Source: Sordaria brevicollis
Taxonomy: Eukaryota; Ascomycota; Sordariomycetes; Sordariales; Sordariaceae
Length of the DNA: 64,000 nt
Reading direction: 5' to 3'
NCBI GenBank assembly: GCA_033439795.1
Contig: JAUTDP010000008.1
Span: forward strand, 1-64,000
Made by a program: the position numbers and the translations under genes. Of the stretch, positions 24,802 to 36,239 are shown one piece after another; position 1 is the first letter of the stretch, and the number at the start of each line of letters is the position of its first letter. The notes below the pieces were generated by a model. The model ran no database searches and was not told the origin of the DNA. It saw only the letters and a program-made list of their open reading frames with translations.

Positions 24802-27454
24802 AGTGGTCTGGCGAAGTGTCTGTCGAGGGAATGGTTAGCTGGTAGTTTCGGTAGGGAATGCGGAGAGGAGAAAAAGGCTACGTTACCCTGCTTGGACCAG
24901 AATCTAGAGATGGTGATGACGTCGGCCTCGAAGACGTGACATGTCGAGACCCCGGGGTAACAGGGTGTGAATGGGAGTCGGGGTTTTTTTGCGATTAGTT
25001 ATGTATCGAACAAACAGCGGAAAATGACGAGGTTATCGAGATGAGTGGAAGCATCCGAAACACAACGGTCGAGTCGCGTCTCCGTGTTTGACTTGTTGCC
25101 ATCGTTGGAAGTGTTTGTGTCTGATAACGAACGGTACGTGGGAGACCGGCGCCGAATAAGTAGTCGATGGTGTTCTACCACTGGCGGCTTCGACAGAACT
25201 TGGGCGAGAATCTTGGTTGTGGTAGAGGTAGTAGTAGTACTTCTGCGCTCAGGTCATTTTGTTCTTTTTTTTTTTCTTTCTTTTTTTTTTTTGTTTCGAT
25301 CACTGCAAACTCCAGTCACTCAGTGCAGTGGGAAATTGAAGTCGAGCCTTCCTGCCGTGTCCTGTCCGTGTGTCTGTGCAATGCGTGACTGCTGCCTGGA
25401 AGCATCCGTCCTCAGAGGGCGGCACTGCATCTTCCTGCAGGCAACGCGGGACGTGTACCCTTTGTTCCTTCCGCATTGGTTCAGCTCATGTCCAGGAATG
25501 GAAGTGGCGTTTGCTACTCATTTCTTTTTTGCGCCCGCCGCGCCTCGAAATGACGGGAACCGAAAAGTTTCGACTGTACGGTGTCCAAACTGCAGTGCCC
25601 CTGAATTGAGTAAGTACCTCTACTCTGCAAAAATTGGATGAGGAGGGAAATCCAAGTAAAGATTTCGTCAATTTCATCCCAAATCGGACGACCATTACCT
25701 CTGTTTACGACTTTACGTCGGGTACCTCTACGGTTATTCCGTCCCATTTCCCACGTTGCCATCTGCCATCCCATGATTCCCATCGTACCAGTCGCCCGCC
25801 GTATTCCGTCCCTTCAGAGATGATCTCCATGTCAATTGTCATCGCAACCGAACAATGCCCGCCATACGCCGTCTCCTTCTGCCGATATGGGGCCATGAAT
25901 CTCGCCGACAAAGACTCGAAGCGCAACAATGTCACGATGGTCACCGTCAAAGGATTACTGATAGGGTGCCGCGAGACAAGGGCTCACAATCTAGGCATCC
26001 ATCAAGTGAATACCTCGAGACAGCCAACAAACAATGGAGCCGACTTGCAAAGCGCAACTTTGGACTACCTGCAGCTCCTGCGACCGACCCCGGCCACCGC
26101 ACAACGGTCATGACAAGCTGAAGCTTCCCGACACTCCGAGTGAGACAGAAGTGGTGGATACTCAACCACGTGGCCATGGTACATACCGTCTCCGTTCCCA
26201 AACCAGCATCGTTGATATTACTACCCGCGGAGCCTCAGCTGATGATAGTGTTCTCGCAGATATTAACAAGCAATCGTCTCGGCGACTCCATACCTAGCTA
26301 ATCCATTCTTCCTATCCATCTCAGCTACGGACTCGACCGGTTGTTCCGCCAGGCGACATTCCCGGCACGAACAGGTACGGGCTGAAACATGTGGTGGTCT
26401 TGATTGGGGCAAGCAAACATCTTCGGGCCATGTATAACGGCCTCCTTATGGCCCTTGCCTTGGATCACGGCAGCGACAAGGGTTGCAGCGACCCCCAAAG
26501 AGACCCCGGTTCCATGCACGCAATATCGAGAGGAATGCATGGAAGCTTTCTAGAAGGAATTCGGAGGTTGGACAGTCTGTCAGGGGTGCGTATACATCCA
26601 GGACAAGCATCAATAGCTGCGCCAACCTACCGGATCGAATGGGTGAACGCAGCCAACAACACCCAACGGTCGATCTACAAGGCGACTGGTGCACCCGATC
26701 GCCAGTGTAACCGTCCGGCAGCTTTGTGCTCGCCTTCACTCTTGACCATCGCGACATGACATACCGTCTGATATCTGTGGCTTCCACGTTCTCAGCCCGC
26801 TAGCCGTTGAATCGCAACCTACCCGTTCACTCGGCAATTCCCGAGCCCGTTCAAGAGGCCGAGATTACTCAACTATCCATCAGACACCATTCCTTAGCTT
26901 ACTACGTACTAACTCTTTGTGGATGTACGCTCTTCTCCTCTGACCGGATTCCCTCCCTCACCTTTTCTCCAAACCCGCTAACGCATCCCGCTACTGGCTG
27001 TCCAGGACCAGGCCGCGAAACAACAGACCCAACAGCCCGACTTTTTACACTTCGGCAACCCCTTTTTGCCAAACATACAAAACACAACGGTTGATGTTAC
27101 CGCTTCATCTGCCCCATGATACCCTTGCCGTCCTCCCTGGACGGTACGTTACCGTACGTATCTGAGGTCTGCCGTCCAGAATCGTCACTCCGTCTTTCTG
27201 CATCTGGTTATCACTTAGCTCCTCAGAAGACGGAAACCCCAGTTCGCTATCTCAACAATGAACGATTCATCAAGGCTCTACGGCCGATGCCATTGCCATG
27301 TGGCATGTGGATACTCTTCGGGGACCAACATGGGTATCATCACAGGTATATGATGGTAGAGGTCCCCGAAGGGTAACTACGTCCCCGAAGGACATCGCTA
27401 CCTTCTTCGTCTCGGTAGAGATAAAGATCCCAGTTCTTTTTATACCCGTCTATC
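24802..27454. other. Intergenic region between the esterase and ankyrin genes
   Basis: About 2.65 kb without a supported gene. It has a T-rich tract (25,263-25,292) and three TAGAGGTA/TACCTCTA motifs (25,223-25,230, 25,615-25,622, 25,723-25,730). Small open frames are present on both strands but none shows a domain. The right part probably contains the ankyrin-gene promoter and leader. Confidence 0.5.
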
Positions 27455-29825
27455 ATGTCCTCTCCTGGGACTTCATCCTCCAAAGCTTCTCCTGGCGGCA
27501 CAAGGATTGGGCGGCCACCCCAGTGGACCGTATCAAGGTCACGCAAGTTGGCGAGACTATACGTCTACACAACCTTGTCCATCGGAAGGATCATCAAGGT
27601 TCTCGAGGATGATCTCTTCGCTCCTCGGTATGCGAAGTCTTGACCCCTTACACATTAACAACCGCTAACCGGTCTCCAGGAAAAACTCGGCCCAAAAGAC
27701 AGTGCACAAGATGCTTGACAACGACCCTCGCTATCTGCGGCCCGAGTCACGAGTTGAGATGGATCAGCGGATCGACTGTCTTTCAAGGTCTACCATTCGC
27801 AAGCGTGCATCAGGCCGTGTGTCTGGTCGACCGCAACCCAGAGACCTTCAGCGGAGGATATCCGATTGCTCAACGCTATATGCAGAAAAGGTATGCTCGT
27901 TACTTGACAACTTTACGATAGCGAGCGGGTCCGACCTCCAAGAGTTACAACACCACTCTTCCTGGGTCGAGTCTAGCGAGCCTCTAGAGATAGGCTTTGA
28001 TACCTTCGACGTGTCTCCCGCACCGGGCTTGGCAGTACCTGGCGATTTCCTGACTGCCCATACCAATAACTGTGCTGAAGTTCCAGTGTCTGGACATGGC
28101 AGCGGAACCTGTTGGTGCGCAATCGTAGCGGAAACGACACGAGAAGAAGGCTCATGGTTAACGCCCACCGGAGAGATACGGGAAGAGGTCGGCGACCTCG
28201 TCAGCAACCCATCACCGGAGCTGTGCCAGTTGCATGATCCCTTTGGCAACACGCTGCTTCACTTGTTCGCCGCTACAAGCGGCTGTCAAGAGCACTTGTT
28301 TCGGCTCGTGCCATATGCCGGCGATGCATTGGGCCTTACCAACACTGCCGGTCAGACGTTTCTTCATGTTCTGAACGCTGAATGGTTTACCAACATTCCA
28401 AGCGCCTTGTCGTCTCTCCGAAGACTTCTTGACGTCGTCCGTCACTTTGACCAAGACATCTTTCACATCGCCGATGTCTATGGTCGCACTTTCTTCCACC
28501 GGGCGGCTTCCCTTGTAGCAGACAGGGAGGTCTTGGCCGATATCCTGACATACTGTAATGTCGCCGTCCCATTATGTCGAGATGCATTTGGCTTGGATCC
28601 AGTCGCCAATGTCCAGCCCGCTCCAACCATCCTACCGCCTGGTACTCCCATCTACAGCAGTCCCATCTCCTACTCCCCGACCGAATTACCCAACCGTTCT
28701 AGTACACCCTCCCGCCTTCCTTCTCCCAGCCTCAGCACCGCTGGTATCCCTTCTCCAGCAGATGAAGGCCCCTTCCTAGCATACCACGCTCGCCTGATCC
28801 GAATCATCCACTCGGCCTATTCTAACCCGCTTGCCGAGGACTCCGAGGGTCGTAACGGCTTGCACTGTCTAGCAGAAGCCATCATAAACCAACAAAGCAT
28901 GGACGAGCAACGATCAGCCATCTCCTCCACCTCCAGCAGCCGTCCCCAAAAGCGCAGCAGACACTCATCCCTCTCCTCCGAGTTCACTCCCATCCACGTC
29001 ATGCAATCCATGTCTCCCGGTCCCACTTCCCACCCCTCACCCGTCACAAGCGTCTTCAACGTGGTAGTCCCCGAAAAAGAAAACCCCTTACCTTCTCGCC
29101 TCCGCCACTTACACTCCCTCCTCCACCCTTCTTCTTCTTCTTCTTCTTCTTCCTCTGGCCCCTCAGCGTCTGGATCCGGACCCGGAAGCAGTTCAGCAGG
29201 CGTAAACCCAAACGCATACGACAAATCCGGAACCACCCCCTTGATGGCCTTCATCCAGCACATTCCCGACCACGACGACGACAAGTCTCGCACGCTTCAA
29301 AGTATCCTCGAGACACTCATACGCGGAGGAGCGAATATCGAAGCGAGGAACAGAAGGGGGGAAACACCCCTTTTGATGGCGGCGAGGTTGGGCAGGAAGA
29401 CGGCGTTGAGTGTCCTGCTGGAGCAAGGGGCTAACGTGGCGGCGAGAGATAAGTGGGGGAGGGGAGTCCTGGAGGTTTTGGACTGGGGGGTTTTGGGGTG
29501 TAATGGGTCTGCTGTTGGTCGAGGTCTGCAGGGCCAGGGGCCAGGAGGGGAGAGGTTGAGTGGAAGGGAAGAGGGGATTAAAGAGAGGGAGGAGTTGGCG
29601 CTTTATGCTAGGTTGGAAGCTTGTAGGGGGTTGTTGACGGGGCGGAGGGATTGGGGGGTTGGGTATGTGAGGGGTGGTGATGAACAGGGTATGGGGGTGG
29701 TGGGGGAGTGGAGGGTTAAGGGGCGGAATGAGGGGGGGAAATGGAGATGTGAAGTTGGTGGTGACTGGTGTTGGCTAGAGGTAAATGGGTATAAATACGC
29801 CAGGCAGATTTTGGGATGGTTATAG
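27455..29825 (+). CDS. Ankyrin-repeat protein with an N-terminal Clr5-like helical domain
   Basis: Exons 27455-27627 and 27680-29825 encode 772 residues. The 52-nt intron (GTATGC, CGCTAAC, CAG) joins LEDDLFAP-R to KNSAQKTVHKMLDNDP. The N-terminus (SRSRKLARLYVYTTLSIGRI) resembles the Clr5-type helical domain often found at the start of fungal ankyrin and TPR proteins. First ankyrin units lie at about 243-360 (DPFGNTLLHLFAA, NTAGQTFLHVL, DVYGRTFFHRAA). A long Ser/Pro-rich linker with a Ser run follows. A second array lies at about 574-670 (SGTTPLMAFI, LIRGGANIEARNRRGETPLLMAARLG, LLEQGANVAARDKWGRGVLEVL). The C-terminal 100 residues are Gly/Trp-rich. Ankyrin arrays bind partner proteins; no partner can be named. 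The start is the first ATG giving the complete N-domain. Confidence 0.85.
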
Positions 29826-30574
29826 AGGGGTATACGGACGGGAGTTAATACCTAACAAACGGCACAAGGATGGGAATGGAAACGGTATTGGGTTTAGCAT
29901 TTAGATAGACTTGGACGTATAACAGATGGACAGATATCATGGATCAAATACAACGCAAACATACCGAGGGAGGGAGCAGGAGCACACCAGCACACCAGCA
30001 CACCAGTCACCAGTACCAGTACCACTACGAGACGAGACGGGAGGGAATCGACAACATGGCATGACATGATAGGGAAGTGGAAATTCTCCGCACGACTTTC
30101 ATAGGTAAAGTGCAACGTTGGAGATTTGGAGGTAAGTTAGTAGTAGTTAGATTTTAGGAGAGAAGTACCGGTACACCCCCTACCATAGTTCTACTATAGT
30201 TCCTATAGTCGAGCATATCGAGCATGTCTAGTATGTCGAGCATGTTAGGTCAAGCCAGGTCAAGCCAGGTCAAGCCAGGTACTTACAGTAGGTAGGTAGG
30301 TAGGTATGTAGAGGTACCTTTTTCTTTTCACGTTTTCTGACTGTACCTAATTTGTACGGTAATACCTGAGGAGAAAGATCCATGTGCAGATCGATAATGC
30401 CAAGACATGGAGAAAACAAGGGTCACCCAAGATGACGCGCAGCTCCAGCGAGCGGGGAATCCCGCACCTTAGTTCCCAGACGGATGGGATTGCACTCCTT
30501 GGCTCCCAGCTTAATGCATGCATATCATATGTAGGTACCATATTATAGGAGTGGAGACTGAGTGTTTATTAACC
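29826..30574. other. Convergent intergenic region with short tandem repeats
   Basis: It separates the ends of the ankyrin and kinase genes. It contains GCACACCA repeats (about 29,980-30,005), three AGGTCAAGCC units (30,247-30,280), a GGTA run (30,289-30,310) that merges into a TAGAGGTAC motif (30,309-30,317), and GAGCATGTC-like repeats near 30,210-30,245. No gene is seen. Confidence 0.6.
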
Positions 30575-31926
30575 TCAACCGCTCCCGTGGTTGACGGATT
30601 CCTCGACATAGGTATGGTCTTCCTTTTGCTTCTGCTCCTGCTCCTGCTCCTGCTCCTCTTCCTGCTCCTCTTCCTGCTCTTCATCTTGCTCTCCCTCTTC
30701 CTCCTCTTCCTCCCCCTCCCCCTCCTCCCCCTCCTCCTCCTTCTGCCCCCCCAGCTGCTCATAAAACAATTTCTCCGTCCAATCAAAAACGTGATCATAC
30801 CGGAACCCCCTCGCTCGAAAGAGGCGCCTAAAGAGGCCACGCAGGTACGAGTAGTTCGGCTTGACGCCGAAACCGAGCGCTCGCGTGTAGTTGATGTAGG
30901 TGGCGAACTCCTTAGGCAAAAAGCCGTCGCACAGGGCCTCGCCCGACAGGCTCTCCTTCATTTCGGCGACCTGCGCCCTCCGCTCGTCCTCGGTGACGGC
31001 AGCGGCCCGGATGCCATCCCATGGTAGGGAGCCGCGGGCGAATTCGACTAGGACGTAGCCGAGAGATTCCAAGTCGTCGGCCCATGAGTGTTCTGTGTGT
31101 TTGGGGGGTTAGCTGGCCGTGCGTTGGTGGAGGAAGAAAAGGAAGGGAGGGACGGATGGATGGATGGATGGATGGATGTAGGACATAATACTTACGGCGG
31201 CCGTTGTGGGTTCTGATGCTTACGTACTCGGTGGTCCCAACCATTGAGCGATCCGTCGCATTCTCGCCATGCTCGGCCTGGTACCAATACTGGGCGATGC
31301 CAAAGTCGATTGCGTAGATGATGTTGCCCTGCTTCCCCACGCCCATGACAAAGTTGTCGGGTTTGATGTCGCGATGGAGGATGCCCTTGGAATGGATGTA
31401 CTGGAGCCTGGAGATGGCTTGGTCGGCGATGAGAAGGATGGTCTTGAGCGAAAACTTGCGGCCGCAGTAGTTGAACAGATCCTCCAGCGAGGGACCCAGG
31501 AGGTCCAGAACCAGCACCACAAACTCGCCGTCCTGGGTAAAGAGGTGTACTCGGGGGATTCCCACGCCGCCGACCAGGTCCTTGTATATGTCACTCTCGA
31601 ATTCGAGCAGCATGGGGCCGGCACTGTCATCGTAGTATGTGAGTTTCAAGGCGACTTTTTCGCCCGAAAGCAGATCGGTTGCTAAGCACCAGGCAGGCAG
31701 GGCCAGTAGTTAGCGGGGGGCGGCCGGCACTGAGTAGGTATAACAAGGAAAGACAGGAACCGCACACACACCTTGATAGACAAGCCCAAAGCCTCCCTCG
31801 GCGACCTTGCGGTCGACGCGGTACCTCTCGGCACAAATAATGTCCTGTCCTTGGGTAGGTGGTTGATGAGCAGAAGCCGGAATAAGGGTTAATGGACTGG
31901 GTGTAGGTAGAGGTACTCACCTTCAT
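30575..31926 (-). CDS. Divergent casein kinase 1-like protein kinase with a Glu-rich tail
   Basis: Four exons (31926-31921, 31844-31772, 31681-31196, 31092-30575) encode 360 residues. Introns are 76, 90 and 103 nt with GTGAGT, GTGTGT and GTAAGT donors; the first exon is only ATG-AAG. Motifs follow CK1 order: glycine loop VAEGGFG (16-22; the first Gly is Ala), VALK with Lys39, catalytic HRDIKPDN (His129, Asp131), DFGIAQ, then the CK1-style segment GTTEYVSIRTHNGRRQHSWADDLESLGYVL in place of the usual APE motif, and GSLPWDG. CK1 kinases phosphorylate Ser/Thr in many pathways. The last 60 residues are almost pure Glu/Gln with Lys, encoded by GAGCAG/GAGGAG repeats, unlike the lipid-anchored tails of yeast Yck kinases. 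The target is unknown. A GGAT repeat lies in intron 3. Confidence 0.88.
31154..31178. repeat. (GGAT)n repeat in intron 3 of the kinase gene
   Basis: About six GGAT units lie inside the third intron of the casein kinase 1-like gene, between donor (31195) and acceptor (31093). Confidence 0.85.
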
Positions 31927-32797
31927 TGTCACGTGGCCATTCTGAGAAGGAGGAAACACCGAGTCAAGTAGACTGGAAGCTGCCTGCGCTGCTTTAAAAT
32001 CTACAAGTTGTAAAATGTCAAGACGTGAGCCGTGACTGCATGACTTCAAGTTGACCACCGTGACTGCCACAGAGGCAAGTACCTCTAGAACGCGTCGCGT
32101 GCGGGAAACGACAAACGACGACGTGTCGAGGGTGCCTGCCCCTGCTGCCCCTGCTGCCCCTGCTGCCCCTTCCACCTTCCACTTGGGCGGCCTTGGCACC
32201 CGCCCCTGCCCGGGCTGCCCCTGCAGTGGCCAGTGCCAGTGGCCAGACTGAGTGGCCCACATTCCTCATTCCTCATTCCTCATTCCTCATTCCTCATTCC
32301 TCTGCTCTCTCTTTCCACTTTTTCAACTTCCTTTTGAGGGGTTCAAGACCGGTGTGCATGGCTGCATGCCCCGTTGCTAGTTCCTAGGCAGCAACCTCTT
32401 TCTAGGCAAATCAGAGTAGGACCTCGAGGCTATCATCCCCACGACCCCACCGCCCCCAACCCGAGGCCCCGACGCGCCAAAACCCGAAGCGGGGATGGGC
32501 AGCAACAATACTCGACAACAACAACAACAACAACAAAACATTGTTACGTACACTGCATGCACAACCACCACGTACCATGGCGATGCAGTGCCAACTCACC
32601 CAGCAATAACAACAACAAGTGGAAGCAGCGCAGTCTTTACGCCCTAGCCTTTCCCAGCTCCGCCCTGGCCCCGAGCGTACCGTACCGTCTCGCACCGTAC
32701 CGTCTCGCACCGCACCGTACCGTACCTCTAGTGGTTGCCTGCTGCTCTCTCACACCTCAGAACAGCCCGGGGCCCTCGACTCAGATAAAAGCCCGTC
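31927..32797. other. Divergent promoter region between the kinase and PD-(D/E)XK genes
   Basis: About 870 bases between start codons of opposite orientation. It holds CCCCTGCTG repeats (32,140-32,172), a CATTCCT repeat (32,260-32,301), AACAAC runs (32,516-32,535), CGTACCGTACCGTC repeats (32,676-32,722), and TACCTCTA motifs at 32,080-32,087 and 32,723-32,730. Confidence 0.6.
32260..32301. repeat. Six perfect CATTCCT heptamers
   Basis: Six head-to-tail CATTCCT units, perfect by eye, in the divergent promoter region. Confidence 0.9.
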
Positions 32798-34676
32798 ATG
32801 GCGAGTCCCCAACATGACAGTCGCCATGACAGTCGCAAGAGAGCCCGCCCAGATCATCTCTCACAAGAACTAGACCGTCCCAAACACAAACGACACCGGA
32901 CGTCGTCGGACTGGCCTCCCCATCTCTGGGACAAGCTATCCAAGGTTCCGCTCGTGCGTCGCTCCCTTCGAGAACTCGACCGGCGAAACAGAACGGCAGC
33001 CCAACTTGAGGCTGCTTCACGGACACGGACACGGACACCACCCGCTACCTCCAACCTTGGTCGGTTCGCGCGACACGGCGGCCCAGATCTTTGCCATCTT
33101 CGAAGCGTATGTATCCCTGCCTGCCTGCGCTGCGCTGCGCTCCAACAAGGACGGACGCTGACCCTCTCTCGCTGCCTGTCAACAGTACCCCAAACCGGGA
33201 GGCGTCGTACACACCATGTCTCGCCCCTCCGCCCGCTCCACGGCTACCGGAACAAGAAAGACGTCTGCGTACGATGCTGCTTTCGAACAGCTCATGATTG
33301 ACTATTCCGTCTATCCTCGGGATTACTTTCGCGCAAAAGACGTGGACGCCGGCATTTCGAGCCCAAACAATCTTGAGCATGAACTCGAGATCCTCGGGAA
33401 AAGGAGGCCGTCCCTTGACTCATCTCACTTTACCGAGAGCGAGTTTGAAACCTTCATACGGGACAACCGTGCGGCGACCAATGAGGGCACCCTTACCCGC
33501 ACCGTCATCTACCCATTCCTTGTCGGCAGCTCCGGTTCCGATATCTACAATTCGGGAGAAAACCTCTTCTCCAACATTGAGCCGTTTGCTGAAGATCGTG
33601 TTGTCAAACCGAAACCCGATTTCTTTGACGGAGCTCACATATCGGCCATCGATAGAAGGATCAGAGATACTTACGAGGACGGCAACCTCAACAAGCTGAT
33701 CATCCCTACAAACCACGCTCTGGTACTGCCCAACTTTTTTTTGGAGGTTAAAGGCGTCAAGGGCTCCGCTACCGTTGCGCGGCGACAAGCAATGCACGTC
33801 GGTGCAGTCGGTGCTCGCGGGATGCACGCTCTGCAAAACTATGGCAAGGACGAGCCGGTTTACGACGGCAATGCGTATACCTATACTTCGACTTACTCCG
33901 AAGGGGTCCTCGAGCTATACGCGCACCACATAGCGCCGCCGACCGTCCCGGGCGGTCAACCAGAGTACTATATGACTACGGTTGATAGCTGGTTATTGAC
34001 CTCCCGAAGACACTCCTTTCAGTCGTTTCGAGAAGGAGTTGCGGCATTCCGGAATGCACGGGATAGGGCGCGAGAGTTCCGAGACAATTTCATTGAAGCG
34101 GCAAACGCAAGAGCAAGAGCACTCCAATCCGACGGGGGGGCGGCGGCGCCACCACACCAAGCGACCGGAAGCACGGCTGCCGCGGGTGTCACGGCCCAGT
34201 CCGGGGAAGCGACAGCAGGAACCACAGCCGCCGCGGGCGCGACGGAGCAGCGCGACATGGACGAATCGACTGCTGGCCATCTAGGAGGGGCTCGCGGCGA
34301 CGATGCCGGCTCAGAAAGTAGCATAACCTCTACCGGCGCCGAGGACTACTACACTGTATCCCAGGCCGTCGTCGACGGTGAAGCCTCTCACCCTCAACAG
34401 CTGCTTCATGATCAAGAAGAAGAGCATGAGCCGCCCAACAGCAGCAGTCATCAGCGGGCCATCGAGCCAGCTACAGGTACAGGTACCACCAGCTTTGCCG
34501 CCACCAGCTCGAGGTCGTCGAGCTTGAAACGGAGCCAAGTGGGAAATGGAACCAACGGTACCTCTGGAAGTAGTAAGGGGAAGCGAACTAGGTTTGCAGA
34601 GTTTTTGTCAAGCTTGAATGCAGGCAAGAACAACCATGATAAAGAAAACAAGAGGCTACGTCGCGGTAGCTTTTAA
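32798..34676 (+). CDS. Fungal protein with a PD-(D/E)XK nuclease-like motif
   Basis: Exons 32798-33106 and 33186-34676 encode 599 residues. The 79-nt intron (GTATGT, GCTGAC, CAG) joins GGPDLCHLRS to YPKPGGVVHTMS. The N-terminus is basic with likely nuclear-localisation runs (RKRAR, KHKRHR) and the LRELDRRN and GRFARHGGPDL signatures that I associate with a fungus-specific family of unknown function. The core (about residues 120-390) contains KPKPDFF (Asp248) and FFLEVKG (Glu290, Lys292), the spacing and hydrophobic setting of a PD-(D/E)XK nuclease fold. SGSDIYNSGENLF and a conserved WLLTS element follow. The tail is Ser/Ala-rich and ends in a basic segment (KRTRF, KENKRLRRG). Whether it cuts DNA is unknown. 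Some families with this fold are transposon-associated, but this copy is intact and not RIP-mutated. Confidence 0.82.
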
Positions 34677-34699
34677 AACCACGCAGCGAGCGCTCGTGC

Positions 34700-34732
34700 G
34701 GGGGAGGGGGGAGGGGGGAGGGGGGAGGGGGG
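34700..34732 (+). repeat. G-run repeat with G-quadruplex potential
   Basis: Five runs of 5-6 G separated by single A bases, 24 bases after the stop codon and on the coding strand, so the runs would be present in the mRNA 3' untranslated region. Confidence 0.9.
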
Positions 34733-34806
34733 TAAATGGTCTCTCTTCATCCTTGCCCTGTGAAAGTGTGTTTCCCTTCTTCCTTGTTTTCAAGTAAGGT
34801 ATTTCT

Positions 34807-34842
34807 TCCGTCCGTCCGTCCGTCCGTCCGTCCGTCCGTCCG
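34807..34842. repeat. (CCGT)n tetranucleotide repeat
   Basis: About eight CCGT units downstream of the PD-(D/E)XK-like gene. Confidence 0.9.
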
Positions 34843-35994
34843 CCTCCGTTTCTTCTCCCATTTTTTTGTTGATATCTACAATTTCTTGTCTGATCTGCGT
34901 CTTTATTTTTCATTTGCACCCAACTATACTAGCGAATAATAGCCCCTCTGCTTGCATTTGATCCCTCATCAGCGTACATAGGTAGAAAGCGTTGCATTTG
35001 ATGATACCCATAAACTTTTATACTAGGTACACTCAACAATCGCATTATACCGCTCTCTTTCTGTGCGAGCACCACGAACGAGGGCCTGGAGGGGCAAGTT
35101 AACAAAGCATGTTTGATAGGACTTCTCCGCACGACGTGCTGGTTGGGGTAGGTATTTGAATGAAGAGTTGGAGAATTGGAGAAGTCCCGCCTGTTCTCCA
35201 ATTCTAAAGTAGGTTCCCTTCCCTTCTCCAACCTTTGACTCTCTAAGTCTACAATAGGTATAGTAGGACGCGCAACTTTCCGTCTCTAAAGTCGCTAGGT
35301 TTTAGTGGTTTAGTATTTTACTTAGCGGTGACCGATGCTTTGAAGGTGGAAGAAGGATGTCCTCTTCTTGGATCTAGACAAATAACACGAGAAAAATAAT
35401 AAAGTAGTATTGGAAGAAAAAAAAGAAAGGGAAGATATAAGCAAGTCGATGAAGGATATATAAAGCGGTAGACCGTCGTTAGTGCTTATAGCGTATATGG
35501 CGTGAAAAGTGGCATTGACAACATGAACTGGGTGAAGTATATATAGGTTGGTTCCGTAAATCGTTGTGGTCGTGAAGAGATTGGTGACAAAGGAGAGGGT
35601 TTCGTCGTTCGATTCATGTTGTCTAGACGGGATTGGTTGAATAGAGGTAAGAAAATGGTGTCTTGGTTGATGACAAGGGGGGAAAGCGGAAGCAAGACCG
35701 CAAAGGGATCTGGGAGGGTCGTGATGGAAGTCGTTTAAATGGACGGGAGGGAAGCAGTGTATGGTTTCAGGTCTTTGTGTTTCCAAGGCTTTGGGGAGTC
35801 GACCCGACAGGAAAAGGTGACGAAATGTTTGGCCCAACGGGATGCTGCACTGTGACATTCGAGAAAAGGGAACGTTCTGTTCCAATTCCAGTCCATGGAA
35901 GCGGTGCATGCGTTGTGCGTTGGTGTCTCGGTTGGTGTAAGTGCTTCTTTCCTATTAGGGAATTCCCCGACATGATTGGTCCAAAATTAAAGTT
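34843..35994. other. Intergenic region left of the inverted-repeat element
   Basis: About 1.15 kb of normal composition with one TAGAGGTA motif (35,642-35,649). A minus-strand open frame at 35,322-35,909 lacks a domain and an obvious splice structure. It ends at the putative 6-bp target-site copy AAAGTT (35,989-35,994). Confidence 0.5.
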
Positions 35995-36050
35995 CCCGGA
36001 CTCAAACACCTTGATAGTCTTGGCGTGAGGGGGTGTGTGCACACCGCATA
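35995..36050 (+). repeat. Left terminal inverted repeat
   Basis: A 56-bp arm matching the reverse complement of 40,406-40,461. It contains the palindromic core GTGTGCACAC. The AT-rich interior starts right after it. Confidence 0.88.
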
Positions 36051-36239
36051 CAATTACACAACCTTGTAAAAATCGTAAATCTTATTCGTTTTCAACCGTT
36101 TCTATATAGAATCGAAGCCCAATAACCACATTTTTATTATAGAAAGTAAATAAATAATATCGCTATTATTATTAAATATCTTTACTATTTTTTTTATTAT
36201 AATACTATTTAAGTCTATCCTTAAAACCTAATTTAAGAA

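Noticed and set aside
31627..32262. 211-codon minus-strand open frame covering the kinase start
   Set aside because: It reads through intron 1 and 2 of the kinase gene and lacks the kinase N-lobe unless spliced.
35322..35909. 195-codon minus-strand open frame left of the inverted-repeat element
   Set aside because: Ser/His/Phe-rich with no motif or splice support; base composition alone can explain it.
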